Source: Hyphomicrobiales bacterium (lineage in GTDB: Bacteria > Pseudomonadota > Alphaproteobacteria > Rhizobiales > Xanthobacteraceae). Taken from it: a stretch of 64,000 bases of DNA. The notes beneath the pieces are model-generated. The model made no database searches and had not been told where the DNA came from. It saw only the letters and a list, made by a program, of their open reading frames with translations. Within the stretch, counting starts at the first letter, position 1; each line of letters starts with the position of its first letter. A program made the position numbers and the translations under genes. Of this stretch, positions 27,152-36,210 are shown piece by piece. The DNA lies in NCBI GenBank assembly GCA_009377755.1, contig WHTM01000004.1, positions 122,538-186,537 of the forward strand, given 5' to 3'.

Positions 27152-28576
27152 ATGACCGCCACGCCGAAGGCCGCTGCCGCCAAGATTGATCACGTCGTCA
27201 AGGACATCGGGCTCGCCGAGTGGGGCCGCAAGGAAATCGCCATCGCCGAGACCGAGATGCCCGGCCTGATGGCCACGCGCGAGGAATACGGCCCGGAGCA
27301 ACCACTGCGCGGCGCCCGCGTCGCCGGCTCGCTGCACATGACGATCCAGACCGCGGTGCTGATCGAGACGCTCAAGGCGCTCGGCGCCGACGTGCGCTGG
27401 GCCTCCTGCAATATCTATTCGACCCAGGACCACGCTGCCGCCGCGGTCGCGGCCGGCGGCACGCCGGTGTTCGCCATCAAGGGCGAGAGCCTGAAGGACT
27501 ACTGGGACTATCAGCTCAAGATCTTCGAATGGGGCGACGGCGGCTCCCCCAACATGATCCTGGACGACGGCGGCGACGCGACGCTCCTGATCCACCTCGG
27601 CCTGCGCGTGGAGAACGGCGAGAAGGCGCTGATCGAGAAGCCGACCAACGAGGAAGAGGAAATCCTGTTCGCGGCAATCAAGAAGCGCGTGAAGGAGCAG
27701 CCCGGCTGGTTCCGCAAGAACGCCGAGGCGATCCGCGGCGTCACCGAGGAGACCACCACCGGCGTGCACCGCCTCTACGAGATGCAGAAGAAGGGCCAGC
27801 TCCTGTGGCCCGCCATCAACGTCAACGACTCGGTCACCAAGTCGAAGTTCGACAACCTCTACGGCTGCCGCGAGTCGCTGGTCGACGGCATCCGCCGCGG
27901 CACCGACGTGATGATGGCCGGCAAGGTCGCGATGGTCGCGGGCTTCGGCGACGTCGGCAAGGGCTCGGCCGCTTCGTTGCGCCAGGCCGGCTGCCGGGTC
28001 ATGGTGTCCGAGATCGACCCGATCTGCGCCCTGCAGGCGGCGATGGAGGGCTACGAGGTGACCACCATGGAGGATGCGGCGAAGCGGGCCGACATCTTCG
28101 TCACCGCCACCGGCAATCTCGATGTCATCACCGTCGACCACATGCGGGCGATGAAAGACCGCGCCGTCGTCTGCAACATCGGTCACTTCGATTCGGAAAT
28201 CCAAGTTGCGGCGCTGAAGAACTTCAAGTGGCACAACGTCAAGCCGCAGGTGGACGAGATCGAGTTCCCGGACGGCAAGCGCATCATCCTCTTGTCGGAA
28301 GGCCGGCTGGTGAACCTCGGCAACGCTATGGGACATCCGAGCTTCGTGATGTCGGCGTCGTTCACCAACCAGACGCTGGCGCAGATCGAGCTGTGGACCA
28401 ATCCCGGCAAGTACGAGAAGAAGGTCTACGTGCTGCCCAAGCACCTCGACGAGAAGGTGGCGCGGCTGCATCTCGACAAGATCGGCGCCAAGCTGACGCA
28501 GATGAGCGACAAGCAGTCGACCTACATCAACGTGCCGAAGGAGGGCCCGTTCAAGCCGGATCATTATCGGTACTAA
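27152..28576 (+). CDS. ahcY: Adenosylhomocysteinase
   Basis: This enzyme splits S-adenosylhomocysteine into adenosine and homocysteine with bound NAD, keeping methyltransferases uninhibited. The 474 residues match the family. Visible are [32 protein letters not shown], the NAD-binding [13 protein letters not shown] near residue 265, and the C-terminal KPDHYRY that closes the NAD site. AGGAG precedes ATG 27152. A probable SahR operator is upstream and a strong terminator follows. Confidence 0.97.
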   Translation: MTATPKAAAAKIDHVVKDIGLAEWGRKEIAIAETEMPGLMATREEYGPEQPLRGARVAGSLHMTIQTAVLIETLKALGADVRWASCNIYSTQDHAAAAVAAGGTPVFAIKGESLKDYWDYQLKIFEWGDGGSPNMILDDGGDATLLIHLGLRVENGEKALIEKPTNEEEEILFAAIKKRVKEQPGWFRKNAEAIRGVTEETTTGVHRLYEMQKKGQLLWPAINVNDSVTKSKFDNLYGCRESLVDGIRRGTDVMMAGKVAMVAGFGDVGKGSAASLRQAGCRVMVSEIDPICALQAAMEGYEVTTMEDAAKRADIFVTATGNLDVITVDHMRAMKDRAVVCNIGHFDSEIQVAALKNFKWHNVKPQVDEIEFPDGKRIILLSEGRLVNLGNAMGHPSFVMSASFTNQTLAQIELWTNPGKYEKKVYVLPKHLDEKVARLHLDKIGAKLTQMSDKQSTYINVPKEGPFKPDHYRY

Positions 28577-28620
28577 GATTTCGCTCATTACCGGCCCGGC
28601 ATCTGAGCGCACCATAACCA

Positions 28621-28652
28621 AAACCGCCCGCCACCCGGCGGGCGGTTTTTTT
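28621..28652 (+). terminator. Rho-independent terminator of ahcY
   Basis: A perfect 9-bp GC stem, ccgcccgcc (28624-28632) with ggcgggcgg (28637-28645), has a 4-nt loop, is preceded by A-rich sequence and is followed directly by seven T residues. It lies 45 bp after the ahcY stop. Confidence 0.92.
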
Positions 28653-28680
28653 GCGCTCACCGCCGCGGTATCTTTGTCCG

Positions 28681-29439
28681 ATGGCCCATTCAGTCACCCT
28701 GCTCGATCGGCTCGGTGCCGTTCTCGCGCGCCGCCTCACCCGCTCGCCCAACGGCTACGAGCCTTATGCCGCCTCGCGTCCGGAACTCGTCGGCATCACC
28801 ATCCGGCCGTGCGACGTCCTGCTGATCGAGGGCAACCCCACCAAGGTGTCGTCGGCGATCCGCTTTCTGACGCAGTCAAGCTGGTCGCATGCTGCACTCC
28901 ATGTCGGGCTTTCCGGCGGTCTCGGCGAGCGCGACGGCGAACCGCTGGCCCTGGTCGAGGCGGAGCTCGGCGAGGGCGTGATCGCGTCGCCCTTGTCGAA
29001 ATACGCGAACTACAACACGCGCATCTGCCGCCCGATCGGGCTGACGGCGGAAGACCGCGCCGCGGTGATCCGCTTTGCAGCCGAGCGCATCGGGCATGCC
29101 TACGACCTCAAGAACATCATCGATCTGATGCGCTACCTGCTGCCGCAGCCGCCGGTGCCGCAGCGCTGGCGGCGACGCATGATCGCGCTCGGGTCGGGCG
29201 AGCCGACGCGCGCCATCTGCACGACGCTGATCGCCCAGGCGTTTGATTCGGTGCGCTACCCGATCCTGCCGCGAGTCGAGCGGGTCGACGCCAAGAGCCG
29301 CCGCGAGATTTTGCACATCCGGCATCATTCGCTCTACACGCCGCGTGATTTCGACGTGTCGCCGTTCTTCCAGATCGTCAAGCCGACCATCGAGAGCGGG
29401 TTCGACTACAAGCGTTTGGAATGGGCGGATCAGGCGTGA
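28681..29439 (+). CDS. YiiX/YebB-like permuted papain-fold amidase
   Basis: The 252-residue protein has the permuted NlpC/P60 (YiiX-like) arrangement: an early GDVLL-like strand (RPCDVLLIEG), the catalytic His in SSWSHAALHVG near residue 80 and the catalytic Cys in RAICTTLIAQAF near residue 180. Such enzymes act as hydrolases on peptide, amide or lipid bonds. The real substrate is unknown. ATG 28681 starts right after the ahcY terminator, with no strong ribosome binding site seen. Confidence 0.78.
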   Translation: MAHSVTLLDRLGAVLARRLTRSPNGYEPYAASRPELVGITIRPCDVLLIEGNPTKVSSAIRFLTQSSWSHAALHVGLSGGLGERDGEPLALVEAELGEGVIASPLSKYANYNTRICRPIGLTAEDRAAVIRFAAERIGHAYDLKNIIDLMRYLLPQPPVPQRWRRRMIALGSGEPTRAICTTLIAQAFDSVRYPILPRVERVDAKSRREILHIRHHSLYTPRDFDVSPFFQIVKPTIESGFDYKRLEWADQA

Positions 29440-29511
29440 CCCTTGGCCGCTGGCGAGCCGGCCCCGGGCATGGCATGGTTCGCCGCGAACAATTGTCAGG
29501 GAGACACCACG

Positions 29512-30525
29512 ATGATCCTGCCGCGCCTTACGATCGCCCTTGCAGCCGCAACGGCGGCCTTCGGCCTCACAGTCGCGCAGGCCAACCCGGTCGCCGACTT
29601 CTACCGCGGCAAGACCGTCAACGTGCTGATCGGCGTCGGAGTCGGCGGCGAGTACGACCTGCAGGCGCGGCTGGTTGCGCGCCACATCGGCAAGCACATC
29701 CCCGGCAATCCGACCGTGGTCGCGCAGAACATGACCGGTGCCGGGGGCTTGAAGATGGCGAATTACCTCGCCGCGGTGGCGGCGCAGGACGGCACCTATA
29801 TCGGCATGATCGCCAACAGCTTTCCAGGGCTGCAGGTGATCGGCCTCAAGGGGATGCAGTTCGACTCCGGCAAGTTCCAGTGGCTCGGCACCATGGCGGC
29901 GACGGTGGAGACCATGGCGGTGTGGCACACGGCGGGCGTCAAGAGCATCAACGACGTGCGCAAGCGCGAAACCGTCGCCGGCGCCTCGGGCAAAGGCGCC
30001 ATCACCTACACGCTGCCGGCGATGATGAACGAGGTGCTCGGCACCAAGTTCAAGATCGTCACCGGCTATACCGGCGGCAACCAGATCAACCTCGCCATGG
30101 AGCGTGGGGAGGTCGAGGCGCGCAACAACACGTGGTCGAGCTGGAAGGCGACCAAGAAGACCTGGCTCGACGAAAAGAAGATCATGATCCTTGCCCAGGC
30201 CGGGCCGAAGGCGGCCGACCTCGACGCGCCCTCGGTAGCGGAGCTGGCCAAGACTCCGGCGGAACGGCAGCTGGTCGAGCTGATCGTCTCGGGAACCCAA
30301 ATGGGCCGGCCACTCGCCACCACGCCGGGGACGCCCGCCGACCGCGTCGTGGCGCTACGGGCGGCATTTGCCGCAACCATGAAGGACCCGGAATTCCTCG
30401 CCGAGGCGGCCAAGCTCAACTTCGAGGTCAATCCGGTGCTGGGCGAGACGATGCAGCGGACCGTGGCGAAAATCCTCAGCACACCCAAGGCGGTCGCCGA
30501 CCGCGCAAGGCCGCTGCTGCAGTAG
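29512..30525 (+). CDS. Bug/TctC-like periplasmic binding protein, orphan
   Basis: The 337-residue exported protein has a signal peptide (ALAAATAAFGLTVAQA), then the opening VADFYRGKTVNVLIGVGVGG and GNPTVVAQNMTGAGGLKMAN. It belongs to the branch of tripartite tricarboxylate receptors whose mature part starts with FYxGKT. GGGAG precedes ATG 29512. No TctA or TctB genes are adjacent. Substrate unknown. Confidence 0.85.
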   Translation: MILPRLTIALAAATAAFGLTVAQANPVADFYRGKTVNVLIGVGVGGEYDLQARLVARHIGKHIPGNPTVVAQNMTGAGGLKMANYLAAVAAQDGTYIGMIANSFPGLQVIGLKGMQFDSGKFQWLGTMAATVETMAVWHTAGVKSINDVRKRETVAGASGKGAITYTLPAMMNEVLGTKFKIVTGYTGGNQINLAMERGEVEARNNTWSSWKATKKTWLDEKKIMILAQAGPKAADLDAPSVAELAKTPAERQLVELIVSGTQMGRPLATTPGTPADRVVALRAAFAATMKDPEFLAEAAKLNFEVNPVLGETMQRTVAKILSTPKAVADRARPLLQ

Positions 30526-30566
30526 CAGGCCGCTCGCGCTTATGGGCTGCGTCACGATCGGGAATC

Positions 30567-30654
30567 GTCATTGCGAGGCCCGCAGGGCCGAAGCAATCCA
30601 GGGCCAAGAGCGTTGCTCTGGATTGCTTCGTCGGCTACGCCTCCTCGCAATGAC
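30567..30654. repeat. Dispersed palindromic repeat (GTCATTGCGAG...CTCGCAATGAC)
   Basis: The spacer before lepA is bounded by gtcattgcgagg and cctcgcaatgac and contains gaagcaatccag opposed to ctggattgcttcg. This is the well-known type of interspersed intergenic palindrome present in many Proteobacteria. It ends 57 bp before the lepA start. Confidence 0.85.
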
Positions 30655-30711
30655 AGGGTGACTGTCGCTCGCTGGCTTGCCGCCCGCCGAGTCGAGTGTT
30701 ATCTGCCGCGC

Positions 30712-32523
30712 ATGACGGCGGCCCCCATCGAAAACATTCGTAATTTCGCGATCGTAGCCCACATCGACCACGGCAAGTCGACGCTCGCCGACCGGCTGAT
30801 CCAGCTCACCGGCGGCCTGACCGAGCGGGAGATGGTCGGGCGCGAACAGGTGCTCGATTCCATGGACATCGAGCGCGAGCGCGGCATCACCATCAAGGCG
30901 CAGACCGTGCGGCTCGCCTACCGCGCGCGCGACGGCAAGGATTACGTCCTCAACCTCATCGACACCCCCGGCCACGTCGACTTCGCCTACGAGGTGAACC
31001 GCTCGCTCGCTGCCTGCGAGGGCTCGCTGCTGGTGGTCGACGCCAGCCAAGGCGTCGAAGCGCAGACGCTCGCCAACGTCTATCAGGCGCTCGACAACAA
31101 CCACGAGGTCGTGCCGGTGCTCAACAAGGTCGACCTGCCGGCGGCCGAGCCGGACAAGGTCAAGCAGCAGATCGAGGATGTGATCGGGCTCGACGCCTCC
31201 GACGCGATCCTGATCTCGGCCAAGACCGGCGAGAACGTGCCCGAGGTGCTCGAAGCGATTGTCACCCGCCTGCCTCCGCCTAAGGGCGACCGCGATGCGC
31301 CGCTTAAGGCGCTCTTGGTCGACTCATGGTACGACCTCTACCTGGGCGTGGTCGTCCTCGTCCGCATCGTCGACGGGACCTTACGTAAGGACCAGCGCAT
31401 CCGCATGATCCAAACGGACGCCAGCTACGAGGTGGACCGTGTCGGGGTGTTCACGCCCAAGCTCACCGCCGCCGAGCAGCTCGGTCCCGGCGAGATCGGC
31501 TTCCTCACCGCCTCGATCAAGGAGGTTGCCGATACCCGGGTGGGCGACACCATCACCGACGACCGCAAGCCATGCGCCGAGCCCCTGCCCGGCTTCCGCC
31601 CTGCGATTCCGGTGGTGTTTTGCGGCCTGTTCCCGGTCGATGCCGCGAACTTCGAGGATTTGCGTGCCGCGATGGGCAAGCTCCGCCTCAACGACGCGAG
31701 CTTCACTTACGAGATGGAGACGAGCGCCGCACTCGGCTTCGGCTTCCGCTGCGGCTTCCTCGGGCTGCTGCACCTGGAGATCATCCAGGAGCGGCTGGCG
31801 CGCGAATTCGACCTCGACCTGATCGCGACCGCGCCGTCGGTGATTTACAAGATGGTGCTGACCGACGGGAAGGAAATCGAGATTCACAACCCGGTTGACA
31901 TGCCGGACGTGGTCAAGATCAAGGAGATCCACGAGCCCTGGATCGAGGCCACCGTCATGACGCCCGACGAGTATCTCGGCGCGGTGCTCAAGCTATGCCA
32001 GGACCGGCGCGGCGTGCAGAAGGAGCTGACCTATATCGGCAACCGCGCGCTGGTGAAGTACGAGCTGCCGCTCAACGAGGTGGTGTTCGACTTCTACGAC
32101 CGGCTCAAGTCGGTGTCGAAGGGCTACGCCTCGTTCGACTATCACCTCACCGACTATCGCGAGGCGGACCTGGTTAAGATGCAGATGCTGGTCAACGCCG
32201 AGCCGGTCGACGCACTCTCCATGCTGGTGCACAAGACCCGCGCCGAAGCGCGCGGCCGCGCCATGGCGGAGAAGCTCAAGGAGCTGATCCCGCCGCACAT
32301 GTTCCAGATCCCGATCCAGGCGGCGATCGGCGGCAAGGTGATCGCGCGCGAGACCGTGCGCGCGTTCCGCAAGGACGTCACCGCCAAGTGCTACGGCGGC
32401 GACGTGACGCGCAAGCGCAAACTTCTCGAGAAGCAGAAGGAAGGCAAGAAGCGCATGCGCCAGTTCGGCAAGGTCGACATCCCGCAGGAGGCGTTTATTG
32501 CGGCGCTGAAGGTGGACGTGTGA
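30712..32523 (+). CDS. lepA: Elongation factor 4 (LepA)
   Basis: LepA is a ribosome-bound GTPase that back-translocates or remodels stalled ribosomes. The 603 residues match the family. G motifs: [14 protein letters not shown] (G1), [12 protein letters not shown] (G2), DTPGHVDF (G3), VLNKVDLP (G4). The C-terminal LepA domain ends with [40 protein letters not shown] and [13 protein letters not shown] 30712 is the family start; the frame is open upstream through the repeat. A second copy of the last ~200 bp of this gene is found at 33108-33311. Confidence 0.96.
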   Translation: MTAAPIENIRNFAIVAHIDHGKSTLADRLIQLTGGLTEREMVGREQVLDSMDIERERGITIKAQTVRLAYRARDGKDYVLNLIDTPGHVDFAYEVNRSLAACEGSLLVVDASQGVEAQTLANVYQALDNNHEVVPVLNKVDLPAAEPDKVKQQIEDVIGLDASDAILISAKTGENVPEVLEAIVTRLPPPKGDRDAPLKALLVDSWYDLYLGVVVLVRIVDGTLRKDQRIRMIQTDASYEVDRVGVFTPKLTAAEQLGPGEIGFLTASIKEVADTRVGDTITDDRKPCAEPLPGFRPAIPVVFCGLFPVDAANFEDLRAAMGKLRLNDASFTYEMETSAALGFGFRCGFLGLLHLEIIQERLAREFDLDLIATAPSVIYKMVLTDGKEIEIHNPVDMPDVVKIKEIHEPWIEATVMTPDEYLGAVLKLCQDRRGVQKELTYIGNRALVKYELPLNEVVFDFYDRLKSVSKGYASFDYHLTDYREADLVKMQMLVNAEPVDALSMLVHKTRAEARGRAMAEKLKELIPPHMFQIPIQAAIGGKVIARETVRAFRKDVTAKCYGGDVTRKRKLLEKQKEGKKRMRQFGKVDIPQEAFIAALKVDV

Positions 32524-32532
32524 GCTAACGCG

Positions 32533-32790
32533 ATGGCTTTCGCGATTGATCTCCATCCGCATGCCCGTGAGCGCGCACTGGAACGGGGCGCGACTGAGGA
32601 GGAGATCGCGGCTACGGTTACGGGCGGCGAGCGATTCCCGGCCAAGCTCGGACGAACTGGATTCCGGCGCAATTTCGGGTTTGGCGGTCTGTGGCGAGGC
32701 CGCCGATATGCTACAAAGCAGGTTGAGGCAATCGCCATCGAGGAGGCGGGCCGCCGGCTCGTCCTGACCGTTTGGACCAAGTACTTCTAG
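32533..32790 (+). CDS. DUF4258-family small protein
   Basis: The 85-residue protein begins IDLHPHARERALERGATEEE and ends RRLVLTVWTKYF. It has the H-x(3)-R-x(3)-RG-x-x-EEI start and the final beta-strand of DUF4258. It lies 9 bp after the lepA stop and 11 bp before a DUF2283 gene. DUF4258-DUF2283 pairs recur in bacterial genomes as small two-gene units, and a toxin-antitoxin-like role has been suggested by their organisation. That role is inference here. Confidence 0.75.
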   Translation: MAFAIDLHPHARERALERGATEEEIAATVTGGERFPAKLGRTGFRRNFGFGGLWRGRRYATKQVEAIAIEEAGRRLVLTVWTKYF

Positions 32791-32801
32791 AGGCGCATGC
32801 G

Positions 32802-33041
32802 ATGAAACTGACGTACGATCGAAACCGCAATATCGCCTATCTCCGGTTGCGACCGAAGGCCACGGAAGTCGAAACGATCCGCGTTAGCGATGAGTTGAAC
32901 GTCGATCTTGCTCCCGATGGAACCGTTTACGGTATCGAGTTGCTCAATGCGAACGAGCAACTTCGTTCCGCCGACAATGGGAGACTCGTGCTCGTTGATG
33001 AGCAGGGCCGTGAAACGAGTCTGGCGCTTTCGCCGGCGTAA
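32802..33041 (+). CDS. DUF2283-family small protein
   Basis: The 79-residue protein reads [20 protein letters not shown], then a central [20 protein letters not shown], the typical DUF2283 pattern (short beta-rich protein with D-x-D-x-x-G-x-x-x-GIE). ATG 32802 is used, since the family begins with MK(L/I)xYD. It is probably co-transcribed with the DUF4258 gene. Together they sit between lepA and a duplicate of the lepA 3' end. Confidence 0.8.
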   Translation: MKLTYDRNRNIAYLRLRPKATEVETIRVSDELNVDLAPDGTVYGIELLNANEQLRSADNGRLVLVDEQGRETSLALSPA

Positions 33042-33107
33042 GCACGAGTCAGCGGGGTATGAGCGAAGCGGGACCGGCATATGGCTTCGGGTGTTCCGAC
33101 TCTACGG

Positions 33108-33311
33108 CGGCGATCGCCGGCAGGTGATCGCGCGCGAGACCGTGCGTGCGTTCCGCAAGGAGGTGACGGCGAAGTGCTACGGCGGCGACGTGACGCGCAA
33201 GCGCAAGCTTCTGGAGAAACAGAAGGACGGCAAGAACCGCATGCGCCAGTTCGGCAAGGTGGACATTCCGCAGGAGGCGTTCATCGCGGCGCTGAAGGTG
33301 GAGGTGTGAGG
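33108..33311 (+). pseudogene. Second copy of the lepA 3' end
   Basis: From about 33108 the DNA matches 32321-32525, the last part of lepA including its TGA and the next base. I count about 15 differences in about 184 compared bases, mainly at third codon positions. The encoded tail differs from that of LepA only by Asp/Glu swaps and one Lys-to-Asn ([27 protein letters not shown]). A 1-bp deletion near 33120 breaks the frame relative to the upstream few codons. No start codon of its own is evident, so it is a displaced gene end. Confidence 0.85.
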
Positions 33312-33369
33312 GGGGGCCCTTCGTTTTCTGGCATACGGACTGTGAAGAGATGTCGGGATCAAGGTCGAA

Positions 33370-33864
33370 GTGGAACTGCGTAAGAATGCGTGCGGGCGTT
33401 TTGGCGTGACTTCAACCTGTATCAGTCGCCATATCAACGCGCCCCGCGCGGCGGTCTATCGCGCGCTTGTCGATGCGCGCGCGGTCGCAAAGTGGAGGGT
33501 ACCGACCGGCATGACCAGCCACGTTCATGCGTTCGATGCTCGCGAAGGTGGCTCGCTCCGAATCTCGCTCACGTATGATGCGCCTACCGGGACCGGCAAG
33601 ACGACCGCGCGCACCGACACGTATCACGGCCGCTTCGTGAGGCTCGTGCCGAATAAGCAAGTTGTCGAAGTGGACGAGTTCGAGACGACAGATCCCGCTC
33701 TCCGCGGCGAGATGACGATTACCATCACGCTCATCGACGCAGACGGCGGCACCGATCTCCTCGCCGTCCATGATGGACTGCCGCCCGGCGTCTCGGCTAC
33801 CGATAACGAGCTCGGCTGGCGGTTGGCGCTCGACAAACTCGCCGCGCTCGTCGAGGCGGGATGA
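33370..33864 (+). CDS. SRPBCC / AHSA1-like domain protein
   Basis: The 164-residue protein fits the START/SRPBCC fold of the Aha1-like group: SRHINAPRAAVYRALVDARA near residue 19, GGSLRISLTYDAP, DTYHGRFVRLVPNKQVVEVDEFE and the long C-terminal helix GWRLALDKLAALVEAG. Such proteins bind hydrophobic ligands in a cavity. The particular ligand is unknown. The frame starts at GTG 33370. It lies in the small accessory stretch between lepA and the MazEF-type pair. Confidence 0.8.
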   Translation: MELRKNACGRFGVTSTCISRHINAPRAAVYRALVDARAVAKWRVPTGMTSHVHAFDAREGGSLRISLTYDAPTGTGKTTARTDTYHGRFVRLVPNKQVVEVDEFETTDPALRGEMTITITLIDADGGTDLLAVHDGLPPGVSATDNELGWRLALDKLAALVEAG

Positions 33865-33880
33865 TGCTGTCGTCAGCAAG

Positions 33881-33976
33881 CGTAGGGTGGGCGAAGGCGC
33901 ATAGCGCCGTACCCACCCGCCGGCCTCTCCAGGGAACAACTCCGCGTGGGCTTTCGCTCCGCTCAGCCTACCCTAC
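33881..33976. repeat. GTAGGGTGGGC-type intergenic repeat
   Basis: This segment starts cgtagggtgggcgaaggcgc, has tagcgccgtacccacc pairing with the start, and ends gtgggctttcgctccgctcagcctaccctac, which pairs with gtagggtgggc. It belongs to the same broad family as the hairpins at 5172-5233 and 7136-7222. Confidence 0.7.
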
Positions 33977-34078
33977 AACTGAAGGCGGATGCGTGAGGGG
34001 CCCTCATCATCGGCGCATTATTGTTGCAGGCGCTCCGACTCTCGCGTAACATGTTACGATTAATGATCGGAGACGGCA

Positions 34079-34315
34079 ATGCCGGTCAATCCCAAGCGTC
34101 CTCGGCCGAAGACCGCGCAGCAACGCATGAGCGCCCGGCGCGAGCGCCTGCGCGCGCAGGGCTTGCGCCCCGTCCAACATTGGGTTCCGGACCTGCGCAA
34201 TCCGCGTGTGCGGGCAGCCATCCGGCGTGAAGCGGCTTTGCTGTCGAAGCATCCGGACAATGCCGCCATTGATGACTGGATTGAAGCTGCCTACGATCCG
34301 AGCGACTGGTCGTGA
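34079..34315 (+). CDS. MazE-like antitoxin (DUF3018 type)
   Basis: The 78-residue basic protein has MSARRERLRAQGLRPVQHWV, PDLRNPRVRAAIRREAALLS and the acidic C-terminus DDWIEAAYDPSDW. This is the layout of the MazE-family antitoxins with DUF3018: an N-terminal DNA-binding part and a C-terminal tail that wraps the toxin. Its TGA overlaps the GTG start of the toxin gene (GTGA), as is common for type II pairs. Confidence 0.85.
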   Translation: MPVNPKRPRPKTAQQRMSARRERLRAQGLRPVQHWVPDLRNPRVRAAIRREAALLSKHPDNAAIDDWIEAAYDPSDWS

Positions 34316-34641
34316 AACGCGGCGACGTCGTTGTGATGGTCATCGCTGGTGAACTTGGCAAACCGCATCCCGGTATCGTTGTTCAGGCCGATGAACTCGG
34401 GGACAATACGACGAGCGTGCTGGTTTGTCCTTTGTCATCGGACGTTCGGGACCACGCTCGGCTGAGACCCATGATCGAACCGACGGCCGAGAATGGCCTT
34501 CGCTTGCGCTCGCAAATCATGACCGACAAGATGCTTGCGCTGCGGCGCGAGCGCCTGCGGGCGGTGATCGGGAGAATCGATTCGGAGACAGGCGAGCGGC
34601 TCGACCGCGCACTGTTGATTGTGCTGGGACTTGCCCGATGA
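34312..34641 (+). CDS. MazF/PemK-family endoribonuclease toxin
   Basis: The 109-residue protein begins MKRGDVVVMVIAGELGKPHP then GIVVQADEL, the MazF-like RGDVV ... KPxPxIVVQ pattern, with the later conserved SQIMTDKMLALRRERL. It is expected to cut single-stranded RNA at short specific sites and to be neutralised by the preceding gene. GTG 34312 overlaps the antitoxin stop. Confidence 0.87.
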   Translation: MKRGDVVVMVIAGELGKPHPGIVVQADELGDNTTSVLVCPLSSDVRDHARLRPMIEPTAENGLRLRSQIMTDKMLALRRERLRAVIGRIDSETGERLDRALLIVLGLAR

Positions 34642-34685
34642 ACGGCACACGCAAATCTACTCCGCCACATCCATAGGGGGATGGG

Positions 34686-35264
34686 TTGAAGCATCCAACG
34701 GTAAGACGCGTGCGCGACGCCGATGAAGCCTCGGCCGTCGACACCATCGTGCTGGCGTTTGCCGCCGATCCTGTCGCGCGGTGGACCTGGCGGGTTGCGC
34801 ACGACTATCTGGCCGGCATGCCGAGACTCGTTCGGGCCTTCGGCGGCAATGCCTTCGCTCACGGAACCGCCATTTGCACAGACGCTGGCGCGGCGCTCTG
34901 GCTTCCGCCCGGCGTTCACCCGGACGATGAAAAGATGGGCGAGGTCATGGAGAGCACGGTTTCCGACTCCCAGCGCGATGAGGGCTTCTCCTTGTTCGAG
35001 CAGATGGCGAAGTACCATCCCGGCGAGCCGCATTGGTACCTGCCCCTGATCGGCGTCGATCCCGCGCATCAAGGGAAGGGCCACGGCGATGCGCTGATGT
35101 CACATGTGCTGGCGCAATGCGACCGCGACGGAACGCTTGCCTATCTGGAATCCACCAATCCGCGGAACATTTCGCTTTACCTACGCCACGGCTTCGCCGT
35201 GCTCGGCACGGTGCAGGCCGGCTCCTCGCCGCCGATCACGCCGATGTTGCGGCGGCCGCGCTGA
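34686..35264 (+). CDS. GNAT-family N-acetyltransferase
   Basis: The 192-residue acetyltransferase has the acetyl-CoA-binding motif WYLPLIGVDPAHQGKGHGDALMSHV near residue 118 and the late strand LYLRHGFAVLGTVQ. The acceptor is unknown. TTG 34686 is the start: ATAGGGGG ends 5 bp before it, and the nearby ATG at 34681 is in a closed frame. Confidence 0.83.
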   Translation: MKHPTVRRVRDADEASAVDTIVLAFAADPVARWTWRVAHDYLAGMPRLVRAFGGNAFAHGTAICTDAGAALWLPPGVHPDDEKMGEVMESTVSDSQRDEGFSLFEQMAKYHPGEPHWYLPLIGVDPAHQGKGHGDALMSHVLAQCDRDGTLAYLESTNPRNISLYLRHGFAVLGTVQAGSSPPITPMLRRPR

Positions 35265-35373
35265 GGGAGCCTTTCGGCCTCCGGCGCTCCCCGGCGCCGC
35301 AAGCAATACGGGCGGCGGAGCGTTGGCTAAAGCGGTTGCGGTGCGCGAGAGTGACGGTGACGCGCAGCGCCGC

Positions 35374-36210
35374 TCAGGTCACGCTCAGGCTTCCCGCGCC
35401 GGACCCTGTGCCGTCGATGTTGCGGTAGCGGTTGGCGCGGTCCTGCAGCACCGTCATGCCCCAGTTGGCGAGCGCGGCGAACGCGAAGATGATGATGATC
35501 ATGGCGTACATCGGCGCGATGTGGAACGCCTCGTAATACTGCGCCAACTGAAAGCCGAGGCCGGCCTGCGAGAATTTCAGCTCGGCGATCAGAACGCTGA
35601 TGATGACGATGGCGAGGCCGAGCCGCAGGCCAACGATGATGGGATTGACCATCGCCGGCAGGTAGATCATCGAGATCATCTTTCGGCGCGTGAGGTTGAA
35701 GCTCTCGCCGACGCGGATCAGCACCGGGTTGATCATCAGGATCCCCGACGTGGCGCTGAGCACGGTCGGGAAGAAGCCGGAGAGCGCGCCCTTTGCCATC
35801 TTCGATTCGACGCCGATGCCGAACATCAGGAACAGGATCGGCAGGAAGATCACCTTGGGCGTCGAGCCGATGGCGTTGATGTAGGGCTCGGCCGCGGCGC
35901 GCAGGAACGGATGCGTGCCGAGCAAGATGCCGGCGCTGATGCCGAACAGCGATCCCACGACAAAGCCGACGCCGACCTCGCCGAAGGTGATCAAGAAATG
36001 GTGATAGAACTCCGCCGACACGATCTCCGCGTAGACCGCGCGGACCACGGCGAATGTCGATGGCACCACGTCGCGATAGAACAGTCCCGACCAGGACAAT
36101 CCTTCCCAGATTAAGAACGCGACGATCACCGTGGCCAGCCGGACGCGGTTCGGCGTCCAGGCGAAGGCCGCACGCGCGGCCGGGTGATCGATTACACGGG
36201 CCTCAGCCAT
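35374..36210 (-). CDS. ABC transporter permease (SsuC/TauC/NrtB type)
   Basis: The 278-residue inner membrane protein is of the binding-protein-dependent permease type, with about six membrane helices and the cytoplasmic EAA-like loop GESFNLTRRKMISMIYLPAMVNPIIVGLRL. It is the last gene of a minus-strand operon (ATPase, binding protein, two permeases) and overlaps the start of the other permease gene's end by 19 bp. Relatives import sulfonates, taurine, nitrate or pyrimidine precursors. The substrate is not determinable here. Confidence 0.88.
   Translation of the reverse strand: MAEARVIDHPAARAAFAWTPNRVRLATVIVAFLIWEGLSWSGLFYRDVVPSTFAVVRAVYAEIVSAEFYHHFLITFGEVGVGFVVGSLFGISAGILLGTHPFLRAAAEPYINAIGSTPKVIFLPILFLMFGIGVESKMAKGALSGFFPTVLSATSGILMINPVLIRVGESFNLTRRKMISMIYLPAMVNPIIVGLRLGLAIVIISVLIAELKFSQAGLGFQLAQYYEAFHIAPMYAMIIIIFAFAALANWGMTVLQDRANRYRNIDGTGSGAGSLSVT

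Noticed and set aside
27086..28660. Long minus-strand open frame opposite ahcY
   Set aside because: It is the antisense of a highly conserved gene, has shadow-like composition and no family similarity.
33042..33309. Plus-strand frame 32908-33309 as a real gene
   Set aside because: Its second half is the duplicated lepA tail and its first half overlaps the DUF2283 gene in another frame. No ribosome binding site or family supports it.
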